NCBI RefSeq assembly: GCF_000373745.1
Contig: NZ_KB892302.1
Coordinates: forward strand, 1,752 to 65,751
Length of the DNA stretch: 64,000 bases
DNA from: Oligella ureolytica DSM 18253
GTDB lineage: Bacteria > Pseudomonadota > Gammaproteobacteria > Burkholderiales > Burkholderiaceae_B
Direction of reading: 5' to 3'
Shown here: positions 17,215 through 27,408 of the stretch, piece after piece
Numbering within the stretch: position 1 is the stretch's first letter
Layout: every line of letters begins with the position of its first letter
Notes under the pieces: model-generated
The model's input: the letters and a program-made list of their open reading frames with translations, nothing else
Databases searched by the model: none
What the model was told of the DNA's origin: nothing
Program-made: the position numbers and the translations under genes

Positions 17215-20147
17215 TGGTTGTTTTGGTTTCACAGTGTGAGAAAAATGCTTTAGCTAAAACCCGCAGAGTCCTTGATGCTTTTGCTGACCGGATAGGGGAC
17301 AACACTTGGCAAACTGTTATTACCGAAGAAGGTCTTCAAGCAGTCAAAAAACTATTACGAAAAACGGCAAGTAAAAGTACAGCCGTCAGTTGTCACTGGA
17401 TACGTTCTAGATCAAGAAGTGACCTCTTGTGGATCGTTGGCAATAGAAGAAAATTTAATGAACAAGGTATTGTGCCGGTTAATTATACGGAGATGGATGT
17501 TTTTATGGATGTTGTAACAGATAAACCCAAACAAGGCGTGTTATATGCCAACACTCACTTGCAGCTATTAAGTGAACACTTATTTGCAATCGGGTATGTT
17601 GCAGAACAGTTGCATCGAAGATTATTTCCTGAAAGTAGTACACAACTTTCATTTGTAAACTTTGTTGCTGGTTCTCTACATGATCTAGGTAAAGTTGACC
17701 CAAAATTCCAAGAATGGGTCACAAATCCAAAAAAGAAAGCGTTTATACCTGAAGATGGCCAACACATTGATGATGCTAAATTTAGCTTTGATAAACACCC
17801 AAGGCATAATGAAATATCATTGCTGCTGTATCACCTTCTTGATAGTACGGAGCTAAAAGCATTAAATCTTAGTAATAAACGCTCTGTGAAGCATGCGATT
17901 TATTGGCATCATGCCAAGCCATATCGTAAAGAAAATAATGGTTTTGACTCTTATAAAGATATTTCTAAAAAGCTGCTAGTAAACCAGCAAGGTCTAGGTT
18001 TAAGCGATATAGTCACACAAGCACAATCTCTCCTTAAACAAGTTATTGCTATTGATAAAAAATATAGAAACTCAAGCAATAGTCTCCTAGAAAAAATCTG
18101 TTTGATTGAAGCTGTAAATGAGTTGGAAGAGAATCTTCCTGATGCACCACCTTTACCAAGTTATAAAGAGTATGAGTTAGAGGAGTCAGTATCAAGCAAT
18201 AGCGATAATGTAAAAGTTAATGCTTTGAATAATATTGTGCGTGCTTGTTTGATTACTGCTGATCGTAAAGTATCTGCTTTAAGTGCAGCAGAATTACATT
18301 CTGCTATTTTTGAGCGGAATTTAGACGATATTGTTACTGATTTGCTTGACGTTGAATCGACTCTATCTAGTGATATTGATGCATGCCTTAGCGCCTTTTT
18401 TCCTAGTAGTGAACGTAGCAAAAAACAAAGTGATATCGCTAGGCAACTAACTACTGCAGAAGATGTTGCTGTACTAGCTGGGGCTGCTGGTTGTGGTAAA
18501 ACTAAAATTGCATTGGAGTGGGCAAAGTTGCAAGGTGCGAAACGCATCATTTGGGTATGCCCTCGAGTGCAAGTGTGTCAAGGTTTGTTTTATGAGTTAA
18601 CCTCTGAGCAATACCTACCTAACAGTACCATTGAAATCAATACTGGTGAGTTTAAGTTTCATAATCAGTGGGATAACCCAATTCCTGATGAAGAAAACTT
18701 TTCTGGCGATATCGTTATCACTACCATAGATCAAATTCTCGGCTCAGTGATAAGTCACACTAAAGCTAATACTCTTATTGATTTTTTAAACGTGCATGTG
18801 GTGTTTGATGAGTTTCATGAGTACGTGAATATGCCATCGTTTAATTTGTTATTTGCTGAACTTATCGCGGCTAAAAAAATGCAGCAACAACAGGCAAATA
18901 CCTTATTAGTATCGGCTACACCACATTATGTTTTTGTTGAAGACTTATTGAACATTCATCCGGATGATATCAAAGTCATGCCATCGTTTAACAAAAGTCA
19001 GTATCAACTCGATTTCAAAATTTTTGATGACAGTAAACTTGATAACACTAACCCATTATTTGAACAGCAAAGCAACTGTACATTTGTGATCAGTAATATG
19101 GCGCTAACTGCACAAAACAGTTTTATAGCTAATCAACATAGCGAGAATGCAGTACTGTTGCATTCAAAATTTATTAAAAGTGATAAACGAAAATGGTTTG
19201 AAGAGGTATTCGAGGCATTTAAACGCAATGGTACACGAAAATATGAGGTATTACGTAGTGGTCCTATTGTCCAAGCTTCACTTAACATTAGCTGCGATTA
19301 TATGATTGCGGAAATCGCTAGTGCTGAAGATTGCTTACAGAGATTAGGACGCTTAGATCGTTTTGGTGAGAATAGTAATGTAAATATTTATACACTAGCT
19401 GTGCCAGAATCTATCGCCAATGGCAGGGGGAAAAGTTCAGCAGCAAATTTTTTAGGAAAAATGTATGTGCTAAGTTCGGTAAGGGAGTGGTATCAATTTT
19501 TACATAATGAGCTTACTGACAGAACATTTACCCTGCCAGACATTTATCAACTTTATTTCAACTTTCATCATAATGAGCGCGAGCGAAGTTTCATAGAGAG
19601 CGATCTTGTCGCAGCACTTAAAAATAGTGTGCAACAAATTAATGCAAAAGTGATCGATCCGATCATAGCGTCACCGAAGAAAAATAAAAATCAAAGTCGT
19701 AGCAAGATTAGTAAAACATCTTTACGCGGTGACAATCGATTTGTGCAATTGGCGCTAATCGATTTAACAAATTCAACGCCTGAATTCTTAGAAAAGTACG
19801 CTTATTCTATACCCTTAGATGATGACAGCGATATTGATAATCTTACATACTCTACTAGTGCTATCTCTGGTTACGGTCAAAGTGATAAAGACTTACTATC
19901 CCATATGTTTAAAAAACACCATAATATTATGGGTGGGGTGAAGTCATTCAAAGATAGTATTTTGCTGAACGATGCGAGAAATCCTGAGTTTCCGATATAT
20001 TTAAGCTACACAACTAATGATTTGATAGCGGTGGGCGGCGAGAGTTCTCGACATCCAAACGCTATTTATTACGCAGTGTGCGACAAACAACCCATAGGCG
20101 CAATGTCTATCAATCAAATTAATCAAACCACAGAAGATGAGGAATAA
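17211..20147 (+). CDS. cas3f: Cas2-Cas3 fusion helicase-nuclease, subtype I-F
   Basis: A 978-residue fusion. Residues ~1-95 are a Cas2 domain ([20 protein letters not shown]). An HD nuclease follows, with His157-Asp158 in AGSLHDLGK and further His at ~199 and ~233-234. Then comes a superfamily-2 helicase with Walker A GAAGCGKT (~424-431), DEFH box (~533-536), SATPH, and motif [12 protein letters not shown]. It pairs with Cas1 for spacer capture and degrades target DNA after Cascade recruitment. All catalytic motifs look intact. It is somewhat shorter than the ~1,050-1,100 residues common in I-F1. It overlaps cas1 by 4 bp, and cas7fv starts 3 bp after its stop. Confidence 0.95.
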   Translation: MMVVLVSQCEKNALAKTRRVLDAFADRIGDNTWQTVITEEGLQAVKKLLRKTASKSTAVSCHWIRSRSRSDLLWIVGNRRKFNEQGIVPVNYTEMDVFMDVVTDKPKQGVLYANTHLQLLSEHLFAIGYVAEQLHRRLFPESSTQLSFVNFVAGSLHDLGKVDPKFQEWVTNPKKKAFIPEDGQHIDDAKFSFDKHPRHNEISLLLYHLLDSTELKALNLSNKRSVKHAIYWHHAKPYRKENNGFDSYKDISKKLLVNQQGLGLSDIVTQAQSLLKQVIAIDKKYRNSSNSLLEKICLIEAVNELEENLPDAPPLPSYKEYELEESVSSNSDNVKVNALNNIVRACLITADRKVSALSAAELHSAIFERNLDDIVTDLLDVESTLSSDIDACLSAFFPSSERSKKQSDIARQLTTAEDVAVLAGAAGCGKTKIALEWAKLQGAKRIIWVCPRVQVCQGLFYELTSEQYLPNSTIEINTGEFKFHNQWDNPIPDEENFSGDIVITTIDQILGSVISHTKANTLIDFLNVHVVFDEFHEYVNMPSFNLLFAELIAAKKMQQQQANTLLVSATPHYVFVEDLLNIHPDDIKVMPSFNKSQYQLDFKIFDDSKLDNTNPLFEQQSNCTFVISNMALTAQNSFIANQHSENAVLLHSKFIKSDKRKWFEEVFEAFKRNGTRKYEVLRSGPIVQASLNISCDYMIAEIASAEDCLQRLGRLDRFGENSNVNIYTLAVPESIANGRGKSSAANFLGKMYVLSSVREWYQFLHNELTDRTFTLPDIYQLYFNFHHNERERSFIESDLVAALKNSVQQINAKVIDPIIASPKKNKNQSRSKISKTSLRGDNRFVQLALIDLTNSTPEFLEKYAYSIPLDDDSDIDNLTYSTSAISGYGQSDKDLLSHMFKKHHNIMGGVKSFKDSILLNDARNPEFPIYLSYTTNDLIAVGGESSRHPNAIYYAVCDKQPIGAMSINQINQTTEDEE

Positions 20148-20150
20148 ACA

Positions 20151-21098
20151 ATGGAAAAAGTAACAGGAATTAAAAGCGTAGACTTTAAAATTAAAGCATT
20201 AGGCCATGGTGTAGTGAATTGGAATGGCCCAACTACCTTAACTGGCGATAGTGGAAAAACAGTAGATAACCATACTTTGCCAAAATTAAGAGGCTACACA
20301 AACTTAACGGGAAAAATAAAAGAGGATACTGGTTATAAATATAAAAAAGAGGCAACTGACATTGATTTTAAAAAAACGCCTCTATACATCAGTCAGAATT
20401 GTATTCGACATCATTTATTTAAAGAGCAAGCATTTGATCTGCATTTTGCAGGAGAAAAAAACTTAGAAAAAGTATTGGCTTCTATTACTGGCCTTGTTCG
20501 TGGTTATGTTGTCCCTTCTAGCCAATGTAAAAGAACTAGTCCATTATTAATAGAAGATTTTGTAGATCAATTAGGAAATGGCAACTTTGAGCAGTTTGGG
20601 CAAGCAGGTGAGAGGGATAGCTCATCATTCTTTTCTAAAACTACTTTTGGTGATACTGAATATTTATCTTATGGTTCAATCAGTATTGAACAATTGCAAT
20701 TTATCTCATTAGATAAAAAGTTTGATCGTGCAAGCATGATCATTAAAGAGGGACAAGGTGAAGAAGTTGCAGAAAAAGTACAAAATTTTATTAAAGAACT
20801 CAATCCATCATTGAATCCAATCGCTACCTTTCATAGTAATTATGTTCGCAAAGGTACAATCTTCGAAGAAGGTGAGTGCGGGATTTTGCTTAATAACGAT
20901 GCAATACAAGCAATTATTGAGCATACGTTGTCACGCATTGCTAATTTAAATATTCGCCAGGCTAAAGGTTATATGTATGTTGATGAAATTACTGTCGATT
21001 ATAACGATAGCCATAAGATGATGCGCATTAAGCGCGATGAGTCTGAGATTGTTAGCGAACCACAGGTTGAATATGCACAATATTTTTATGCGAAGTAG
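20151..21098 (+). CDS. cas7fv: Cascade backbone protein Cas7fv (type I-Fv)
   Basis: A 315-residue protein that does not resemble Csy3 of standard I-F. It matches my recollection of the Cas7fv backbone of Shewanella putrefaciens I-Fv: [20 protein letters not shown] at the N-terminus, [15 protein letters not shown] (~79-93), [15 protein letters not shown] (~125-139), and a C-terminus ending QYFYAK. It should polymerise along the crRNA spacer. GAGGA ahead of the ATG overlaps the end of cas2-3. Base composition is more AT-rich than the flanking housekeeping genes. The assignment is from motif memory plus position; no search was run. Confidence 0.85.
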   Translation: MEKVTGIKSVDFKIKALGHGVVNWNGPTTLTGDSGKTVDNHTLPKLRGYTNLTGKIKEDTGYKYKKEATDIDFKKTPLYISQNCIRHHLFKEQAFDLHFAGEKNLEKVLASITGLVRGYVVPSSQCKRTSPLLIEDFVDQLGNGNFEQFGQAGERDSSSFFSKTTFGDTEYLSYGSISIEQLQFISLDKKFDRASMIIKEGQGEEVAEKVQNFIKELNPSLNPIATFHSNYVRKGTIFEEGECGILLNNDAIQAIIEHTLSRIANLNIRQAKGYMYVDEITVDYNDSHKMMRIKRDESEIVSEPQVEYAQYFYAK

Positions 21099-21107
21099 GT
21101 GGCTAAT

Positions 21108-22118
21108 ATGAAAATAACCATAGATTATGATTCATCATGGCGAAATTCATTTTTAGGAGGTTCAAATAATGAGCCTGTACCAAAAAAAGGCAGAGAGTTT
21201 TTGGGCTCTATGACTAATCTGAAAAAAGAAGGTAATTTCAAATTTCGCGACAATACGCTAGATACAGTTATGGGATTATTGAATCGTTTAATTGGTGATC
21301 AACGAAAACTCTATCAAGCACGTAGCAAAATGTATGAAAACTCTTATTATTTTGAAGATCTTGAAAGTAAAATCTCTTTTGAGGATAAGCCCAAATTCAC
21401 GAATGAAATAACTTTTATTCGTAACATGAATGGTAGTACGGATCAAAATTCATTTACTGGAATGATTAAAGTAGCCGACCCTATTTTTACGTCTGATTAT
21501 TCAAAAGATTTTTGGGGAGTATTAAGTTTAGATACGCAAAAATTATGCAGATATATTGTTGATGACATAATGATAGATGAAAACATTCAACTAGATCCAA
21601 TTAGTATTATTGACCGTCTTGAGTTTTTAAACAAAGAAAAACCTTTGGAAAATCAGGATGTTGTTGAGAATGCAGTGAATTCTTTAAAGTCAACGTTCCC
21701 TGATATTGATTATTTTAATAAAAAAGGTCAAGTTATAACCCTTAGCCTTTATTGTTCAGCTTTGTATTTGCAATTAGTTAGATTAGAAGATAAGTATGAT
21801 ATGTCTTCTGCAAAAACTAAAGCCGGTGGGATAAGCGGTATCTCAAAACGAGGGTTTACTAAAAAAGACTTCATGGATCGTTTTACGACCGGACCAAAAA
21901 AAACGATATGGGGGAACCCTTATATTAAAAAAGAAAAGATAAAGGGCGAAGGAGAAGTAACATCCATGATGACTAAAGCCAGCGGTCAACTAGAAATCAT
22001 TATCGATGTCGAACGTGAAAAAGGACTCGAAATTAAACAAATGATAGAGAATGCCGGTGTGTCTTCTTTTTATTTGGGAAAGAAAGGTTTGGCTTATGTA
22101 TCTAATATCAGGGTATAA
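21108..22118 (+). CDS. cas5fv: Cascade subunit Cas5fv (type I-Fv), replaces the large subunit
   Basis: A 336-residue protein with the features of Cas5fv: [20 protein letters not shown] start, [19 protein letters not shown] (~28-46), [12 protein letters not shown]-type segment, [20 protein letters not shown] (~242-261) and a C-terminal [15 protein letters not shown]. In type I-Fv this subunit caps the crRNA 5' end. Its extra helical domain does PAM recognition and R-loop stabilisation, the jobs of Cas8f elsewhere. ATG at 21108 is preferred over GTG at 21099 because TAGGTGG provides a binding site and the N-terminus then starts at the first strand. It is 9 bp after cas7fv. Confidence 0.85.
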   Translation: MKITIDYDSSWRNSFLGGSNNEPVPKKGREFLGSMTNLKKEGNFKFRDNTLDTVMGLLNRLIGDQRKLYQARSKMYENSYYFEDLESKISFEDKPKFTNEITFIRNMNGSTDQNSFTGMIKVADPIFTSDYSKDFWGVLSLDTQKLCRYIVDDIMIDENIQLDPISIIDRLEFLNKEKPLENQDVVENAVNSLKSTFPDIDYFNKKGQVITLSLYCSALYLQLVRLEDKYDMSSAKTKAGGISGISKRGFTKKDFMDRFTTGPKKTIWGNPYIKKEKIKGEGEVTSMMTKASGQLEIIIDVEREKGLEIKQMIENAGVSSFYLGKKGLAYVSNIRV

Positions 22119-22127
22119 GGAGATACT

Positions 22128-22793
22128 ATGAAATATTATATTGAAATAACCCTTATTGATGATAGTAAGTATTCTCTGCCCCAACTATGGGGCAAGCTTT
22201 ATATGCAGATTCATTTAGCATTAGTAGAGCAACAAAACCCAGACAAAACGGTAAATATTGGCGTAAGTTTTCCTGAGTATCAATACACTGCAAAAGGGGG
22301 GGTAGAGTTTGCTATCTTAGGTTCAAAATTACGTGTTTTTGCTAATACTGAAGATGAGCTAGTAAAACTTAACTTAACTCAATGGCTAGAACGCTTAACG
22401 AATTATGTGCATATTAAAAGTGTTCAGCCTGTACCTGAAAAGTCTAATTGTTATTTGTTAGTTAAACGCTACCGAGTTGACATGAATTTAGAGAGTTTAA
22501 CTCGCAGGTTTATGCAACGAGAAAGTAAAAGAACGGGCAGAGAAATTAGCTTTGAAGAGGCTAGAAGTATACAAAATCAGCGTTTTGCTAAAATTAATAA
22601 CTTAACCATACAAGAGGCTGAAAAACATTATGAGGAGCCAAATGTAAAGAACTTACCATTCATTAAGTTGAAAAGTTTGAGTTCAGGAGAGGAATACTCT
22701 TTGCTAATAGAACAGATTAGCTCTGAGCGACAACGTATTGGTAGCTTTAATACTTATGGGTTAAGTAGTCAAAGCACTGTTCCACACTGGTAG
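22128..22793 (+). CDS. cas6f: CRISPR pre-crRNA endonuclease Cas6f (Csy4)
   Basis: A 221-residue endoribonuclease that cuts the repeat transcript at the base of its hairpin and stays bound to the crRNA 3' end. The catalytic His is at position 29 (MQIHLALVE), exactly as in Csy4. The basic segment LESLTRRFMQRESKRTGREIS (~120-140) corresponds to the arginine-rich RNA-binding helix. The C-terminus ends FNTYGLSSQSTVPHW, typical of the family. A perfect AAGGAG (22117-22122) precedes the ATG. It is the last gene of the operon, with the leader and array following directly. Confidence 0.93.
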   Translation: MKYYIEITLIDDSKYSLPQLWGKLYMQIHLALVEQQNPDKTVNIGVSFPEYQYTAKGGVEFAILGSKLRVFANTEDELVKLNLTQWLERLTNYVHIKSVQPVPEKSNCYLLVKRYRVDMNLESLTRRFMQRESKRTGREISFEEARSIQNQRFAKINNLTIQEAEKHYEEPNVKNLPFIKLKSLSSGEEYSLLIEQISSERQRIGSFNTYGLSSQSTVPHW

Positions 22794-22930
22794 TGTAAAA
22801 ATACCTTTATTTTTTTCTTTAAAAATTTGGAATAAAAATCAATGAGTTACATTAGGTAGTAATATTTTGGTAAAAAAAGGTTTTATCAATAACTACTTGA
22901 TGTAGCTTATATTTTTCGGTTATTATTGTT
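22794..22930 (+). promoter_or_regulatory. CRISPR leader
   Basis: 137 bp of very AT-rich sequence between cas6f and the first repeat. The repeat's ...CTTAGAAA end, which becomes the crRNA 5' handle in I-F, and the variant repeat near the far end both put the leader on this side. It holds an IHF consensus site (22837-22849), a small inverted repeat ATCAA/TTGAT (22885-22901), and a weak promoter candidate TTGATG (22897-22902) and TATTAT (22921-22926), spaced 18 bp. Confidence 0.75.
22837..22849 (+). promoter_or_regulatory. Candidate IHF binding site in the leader
   Basis: AATCAATGAGTTA fits the IHF consensus WATCAANNNNTTR at every position and is followed by an AT-rich stretch. IHF bending of the leader is known to guide Cas1-Cas2 integration in type I-E and I-F systems. 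The distance to the first repeat is ~81 bp. Confidence 0.55.
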
Positions 22931-23710
22931 GTTAGCCACCGCACAGGTGGCTTAGAAATATTCTAATAGTAGTAAGTGCTGAAGCTAACCGTTAGCCACC
23001 GCACAGGTGGCTTAGAAAGAAACGGAAAGTGAGCTCATCGAGTGGGTAAAGTTAGCCACCGCACAGGTGGCTTAGAAAAAACGTTTTGTGTATAGCGAGG
23101 TTCATGTTCAGTTAGCCACCGCACAGGTGGCTTAGAAATAGTAGTGATACTTTAAGAATCGCCTTTAAAAGTTAGCCACCGCACAGGTGGCTTAGAAATT
23201 CAAAAATTGCGATAACTTTACCCTACCTTTGTTAGCCACCGCACAGGTGGCTTAGAAAGCATGGCATTTGCATGTACCCCACACCGTAGAGTTAGCCACC
23301 GCACAGGTGGCTTAGAAAAAAGACATGATTACTGATTTAGAAGCCCTGCAGTTAGCCACCGCACAGGTGGCTTAGAAAGCTACCGTCTGCAGCTTCTGAT
23401 ATGCGTCTAGGTTAGCCACCGCACAGGTGGCTTAGAAAATATTGACTTGCCCCTCAGTCGCAAATGTGCGGTTAGCCACCGCACAGGTGGCTTAGAAAAA
23501 CTAACTGGCTATTAACCAAGTATCCAGACGGTTAGCCACCGCACAGGTGGCTTAGAAATTCGGGTGGTTTTTTTGTGTCTATACAAATCAGTTAGCCACC
23601 GCACAGGTGGCTTAGAAAACTCGTTGGCGTCTCGCTTAGTCTTAAATCGCGTTAGCCACCGCACAGGTGGCTTAGAAACAGAAGTAAATGGCGAGGAGTT
23701 CTTATTCATA

Positions 23711-23950
23711 GTTAGCCACCGCACAGGTGGCTTAGAAAATCAGAAGCGACCGGTGGCTCAGTGATAACAGGTTAGCCACCGCACAGGTGGCTTAGAAAAA
23801 TCATCACTCGGTCGTCTGCAATGGCTTCTAGTTAGCCACCGCACAGGTGGCTTAGAAAATCAGAAGCGACCGGTGGCTCAGTGATAACAGGTTAGCCACC
23901 GCACAGGTGGCTTAGAAAAATCATCACTCGGTCGTCTGCAATGGCTTCTA
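23711..23950 (+). repeat. 120-bp tandem duplication of two repeat-spacer units
   Basis: Bases 23711-23830 and 23831-23950 are identical. Each holds two repeats and the same two spacers (starting ATCAGAAGCG and AATCATCACT) in the same order. This is best explained by recombination between repeats or replication slippage, not by independent acquisition. Confidence 0.97.
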
Positions 23951-24310
23951 GTTAGCCACCGCACAGGTGGCTTAGAAAGAATAATGGCTTAAGCGAATAC
24001 TCAGGACATGGTTAGCCACCGCACAGGTGGCTTAGAAAATATGAATCAGCACTTACAAGAAAATGTGTGGGTTAGCCACCGCACAGGTGGCTTAGAAATA
24101 CTCGCCGACATGAATATTTTGTTCTTACCCGTTAGCCACCGCACAGGTGGCTTAGAAAATCATCTCAAAGTCTTCAGCAAGAGCTGCTTCGTTAGCCACC
24201 GCACAGGTGGCTTAGAAATAATTTTTAATGAACAAACTAATTAAGTAAAAGTTAGCCACCGCACAGGTGGCTTAGAAATTGATATTACTTTCGTTAATAG
24301 CTAGCAGCGA

Positions 24311-24550
24311 GTTAGCCACCGCACAGGTGGCTTAGAAATGCTTTTGAGGATGAGCTAAGAGCAGCTTTATGTTAGCCACCGCACAGGTGGCTTAGAAATC
24401 AATCGGATCACACGGAGTTAGCGACTGATAGTTAGCCACCGCACAGGTGGCTTAGAAATGCTTTTGAGGATGAGCTAAGAGCAGCTTTATGTTAGCCACC
24501 GCACAGGTGGCTTAGAAATCAATCGGATCACACGGAGTTAGCGACTGATA
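24311..24550 (+). repeat. Second 120-bp tandem duplication within the array
   Basis: Bases 24311-24430 and 24431-24550 are identical. Both carry the spacers starting TGCTTTTGAG and TCAATCGGAT. It is the same unit size as the duplication 360 bp upstream, with different spacers. Confidence 0.97.
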
Positions 24551-26378
24551 GTTAGCCACCGCACAGGTGGCTTAGAAATGAAGATTGGAAGCGCTTTGCT
24601 CCAATGCGAAGTTAGCCACCGCACAGGTGGCTTAGAAATCTTCAGAAAGTCTGTGGATTTGACTAAACCCGTTAGCCACCGCACAGGTGGCTTAGAAATC
24701 CCATCACAAGCAATGTACAGCCCAGTTAAAGTTAGCCACCGCACAGGTGGCTTAGAAATAAATATCATTCCCCAAAAGCAGCTTCCATCGGTTAGCCACC
24801 GCACAGGTGGCTTAGAAATGCATCACCAACACCTCCCACTGTCTGCAAATGTTAGCCACCGCACAGGTGGCTTAGAAATGCAGCTAACACCAAAAGTACC
24901 CGCGGCAAAAGTTAGCCACCGCACAGGTGGCTTAGAAAAACATGCCTCCTGTAGCAGCCCAGTTTTGTGCGTTAGCCACCGCACAGGTGGCTTAGAAAAA
25001 GCAAGATGTGCCGGCCGGCACTCCTGTGTCGTTAGCCACCGCACAGGTGGCTTAGAAATGAAAAGATAGTGTGTATCGCTCTCCTGCAACGTTAGCCACC
25101 GCACAGGTGGCTTAGAAATTACTAAGCGACAACCACTAATTCCAAGTGAAGTTAGCCACCGCACAGGTGGCTTAGAAATTACGGTGTACCGGCAATACGA
25201 GGGACACATAGTTAGCCACCGCACAGGTGGCTTAGAAAGGAACGATGCTGCAAGTAAAATCAGTCGTACCGTTAGCCACCGCACAGGTGGCTTAGAAATG
25301 CTGTTGCGTCACTTACGACTGAGTCTCAGCGTTAGCCACCGCACAGGTGGCTTAGAAACGTGGTTGCTATTGATTCTGACGACAACAAAAGTTAGCCACC
25401 GCACAGGTGGCTTAGAAATCTAATGCTTGAATAGTGGACTCAAGGCGATAGTTAGCCACCGCACAGGTGGCTTAGAAAAGTAGACAGACCAGGCTTGCCC
25501 TACGCTAATAGTTAGCCACCGCACAGGTGGCTTAGAAAACGAGGATAATTAGTGCCAACAAGTAAGTTGTGTTAGCCACCGCACAGGTGGCTTAGAAATC
25601 TTGAATGATAACTGCATCGCTCGTACCACTGTTAGCCACCGCACAGGTGGCTTAGAAATAACGATTTTAGCGACAGACATGAGCAGCATCGTTAGCCACC
25701 GCACAGGTGGCTTAGAAATTTTTTAACGCGCTAGGCGTTGGCGTGGTGGAGTTAGCCACCGCACAGGTGGCTTAGAAAGTAAAAAAATTAAACAGTCGTC
25801 GCAAGCAGTAGTTAGCCACCGCACAGGTGGCTTAGAAACCTCTAGAAGTGCGTTATTGTGTGTCGATACCGTTAGCCACCGCACAGGTGGCTTAGAAATC
25901 ATAGCTAGGCCGTTTGCATGTGCTTAAGCGGTTAGCCACCGCACAGGTGGCTTAGAAAATTGGCTTTTAAACTTTTACATTAAAACAACAGTTAGCCACC
26001 GCACAGGTGGCTTAGAAAATTTTATTTATTCCTTAAAGGCAGCCTGACGGGTTAGCCACCGCACAGGTGGCTTAGAAAATCTCCCGTAGCAAACTGAAAA
26101 GGTACCTCTTGTTAGCCACCGCACAGGTGGCTTAGAAAATTTACATATCTTGCGAATCTTGTTTAAGTTAGTTAGCTACCGCACAGGTGGCTTAGAAAAT
26201 TATTATCAAACCGACCTAAAGCCCAATGCAGTTAGCCACCGCACAGGTGGCTTAGAAAAAAGGCGTTATCCGCTTGGAAGCCCTCTAGCTGTTAGCCACC
26301 GCACAGGTGGCTTAGAAATTAAACTGATATTAATCAATTATTCAATTGTAGTTAGCCACCGCACAGGTGGCTTAGAAA

Positions 26379-26830
26379 CCAGTCAGCACTTTGTGTTCGC
26401 TGACACAATAGATGTTTTTTAATTGAGTTTATTAGAGTGAAGCTATGGAATGATAGAGTGTAGCTTCTACAGTGATACGCTTATAGAGCAGTTTATCAAA
26501 GGAATAATTACGCCTACTAAGCAGTATCCTGCCATTTTAGTACTAAATTGAGCGTCCTATAAATATAACATATCACCGAAGTTATCAACTTTGAGCACAA
26601 GATATGTGATGCCAATGCTTTGACTATGGATAAAAAGCTCAGATTACCGTCTTTTAAATAGCAGGCATTGCAAAAGTAAGGCGCTTTTTTTATATTATTC
26701 AAGACAGTTCATAAATTAAACTGTTATTTTGTCAATTCTTGACGTGATTAAGCCCAAATTTTAAGGTTCAGAAAACGCCGCATTACGACAATAGCTTGCT
26801 CTCAGTCACTAACTAAAATGGAGTATATAA
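26379..26830. other. Gene-free stretch after the CRISPR array
   Basis: About 450 bp with no convincing gene. A small hairpin GTCAGC/GCTGAC (26382-26404) starts four bases after the last repeat, and a T6 run lies at 26415-26420, a weak candidate for array transcription termination. A second imperfect hairpin is GAAGCTA (26439-26445) with TAGCTTC (26461-26467). A 61-codon minus-strand frame at 26517-26702 has no recognisable features. The last part should hold the crcB promoter. No fluoride riboswitch is recognisable. Confidence 0.5.
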
Positions 26831-27196
26831 GTGTCTTTTCTACTGGTTTTTCTTGGTGGTGGTTTAGGATCTGTAGCACGCTATAGCGTCAGCATCATGA
26901 CGACCAAGCTATTTGGTATTCAATTTCTCTTAGGCACTTTATTAGTCAATGTTCTTGGTTCTTTTTTGATGGGATTAGCTGTCGAGTATTGGGCTCTCAA
27001 GAGTGGTTTATCAGAACAAACTAAGCTTTTTCTTACTACCGGTTTCTTTGGTGGTTTTACTACATTTTCTGCTTTTTCATTAGAGCTTGTTTTGCTATGG
27101 TCAAAAGGTGAGTTTTTACAAGCGACCTTGTATGTCATTGCATCAGTATTACTTAGTGTTGCGGCGTTATTTGTTGGAATGGCACTTATACGCTAA
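26831..27196 (+). CDS. crcB: Fluoride efflux channel CrcB/Fluc
   Basis: A 121-residue, four-helix inner-membrane protein that works as an antiparallel dimeric fluoride channel. Family motifs are GGGLGSVARYSVS (~9-21), GTLLVNVLGSFLMGL (~35-49) with the pore Asn, and TTGFFGGFTTFSAFSLE (~69-85), which carries the Phe-box and central sodium site. The start is GTG at 26831, preceded by GGAG at a normal distance. No homodimer partner gene is adjacent, so a single-gene homodimer is expected. It stands alone between the CRISPR trailer and the DUF2889 gene. Confidence 0.93.
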   Translation: MSFLLVFLGGGLGSVARYSVSIMTTKLFGIQFLLGTLLVNVLGSFLMGLAVEYWALKSGLSEQTKLFLTTGFFGGFTTFSAFSLELVLLWSKGEFLQATLYVIASVLLSVAALFVGMALIR

Positions 27197-27259
27197 ATGG
27201 CATACTAAGCTCACGATGGTCTTTGGGTTAACCCTAATCTATCTTGCTGTTTTCTGTAT

Positions 27260-27278
27260 AAGCCCGTCTTTTGGGCTT
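27260..27278 (+). terminator. Hairpin downstream of crcB
   Basis: AAGCCC (27260-27265) pairs with GGGCTT (27273-27278) across a 7-base loop, followed only by a pyrimidine-rich TCTCTGCT instead of a T run. A weak terminator candidate. Confidence 0.4.
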
Positions 27279-27408
27279 CTCTGCTATTAATGTGGTGCCT
27301 GATGATGGGCCTAAAGACGTGATTTCAATAACATAGTAATTTGCTTTTGCTGTATACTCAAGTGGGTAAAAAAATTCACAATACTTATTTGAGGTTTTTA
27401 AACTCAAC

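Larger units (their letters stand above)
22931..26378 (+). CRISPR. Type I-F CRISPR array: 58 repeats, 57 spacers
   Basis: The 28-bp repeat starts GTTAGCCACC and ends GGTGGCTTAGAAA, recurring with an exact 60-bp period from 22931 to 26378, so every spacer is 32 bp. The repeat forms a 7-bp stem (AGCCACC/GGTGGCT) with loop GCACA, the substrate for Cas6f, and leaves CTTAGAAA as the 5' handle. Only the repeat at 26171-26198 differs, with T for C at its seventh base. Spacers at 23739 and 23799 recur at 23859 and 23919, and those at 24339 and 24399 recur at 24459 and 24519, so 53 are distinct. Transcription is expected left to right. Confidence 0.99.

Noticed and set aside
16246-26378. Spacers matching other parts of this window (self-targeting)
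   Set aside because: None noticed by eye, but this was not an exhaustive comparison.
23512-26422. Open frames of 60-160 codons with a repeated VSHRTGGLE or SKPPVRWLT motif on both strands
   Set aside because: They are translations of the CRISPR repeat every 20 codons, arising because the 60-bp period is a multiple of three.
26517-26702. 61-codon minus-strand frame after the array
   Set aside because: No family features, no clear ribosome-binding site, and unremarkable composition.
26700-26831. Fluoride riboswitch ahead of crcB
   Set aside because: The conserved GGNGATGG and CTGATG elements of the crcB motif are not seen.
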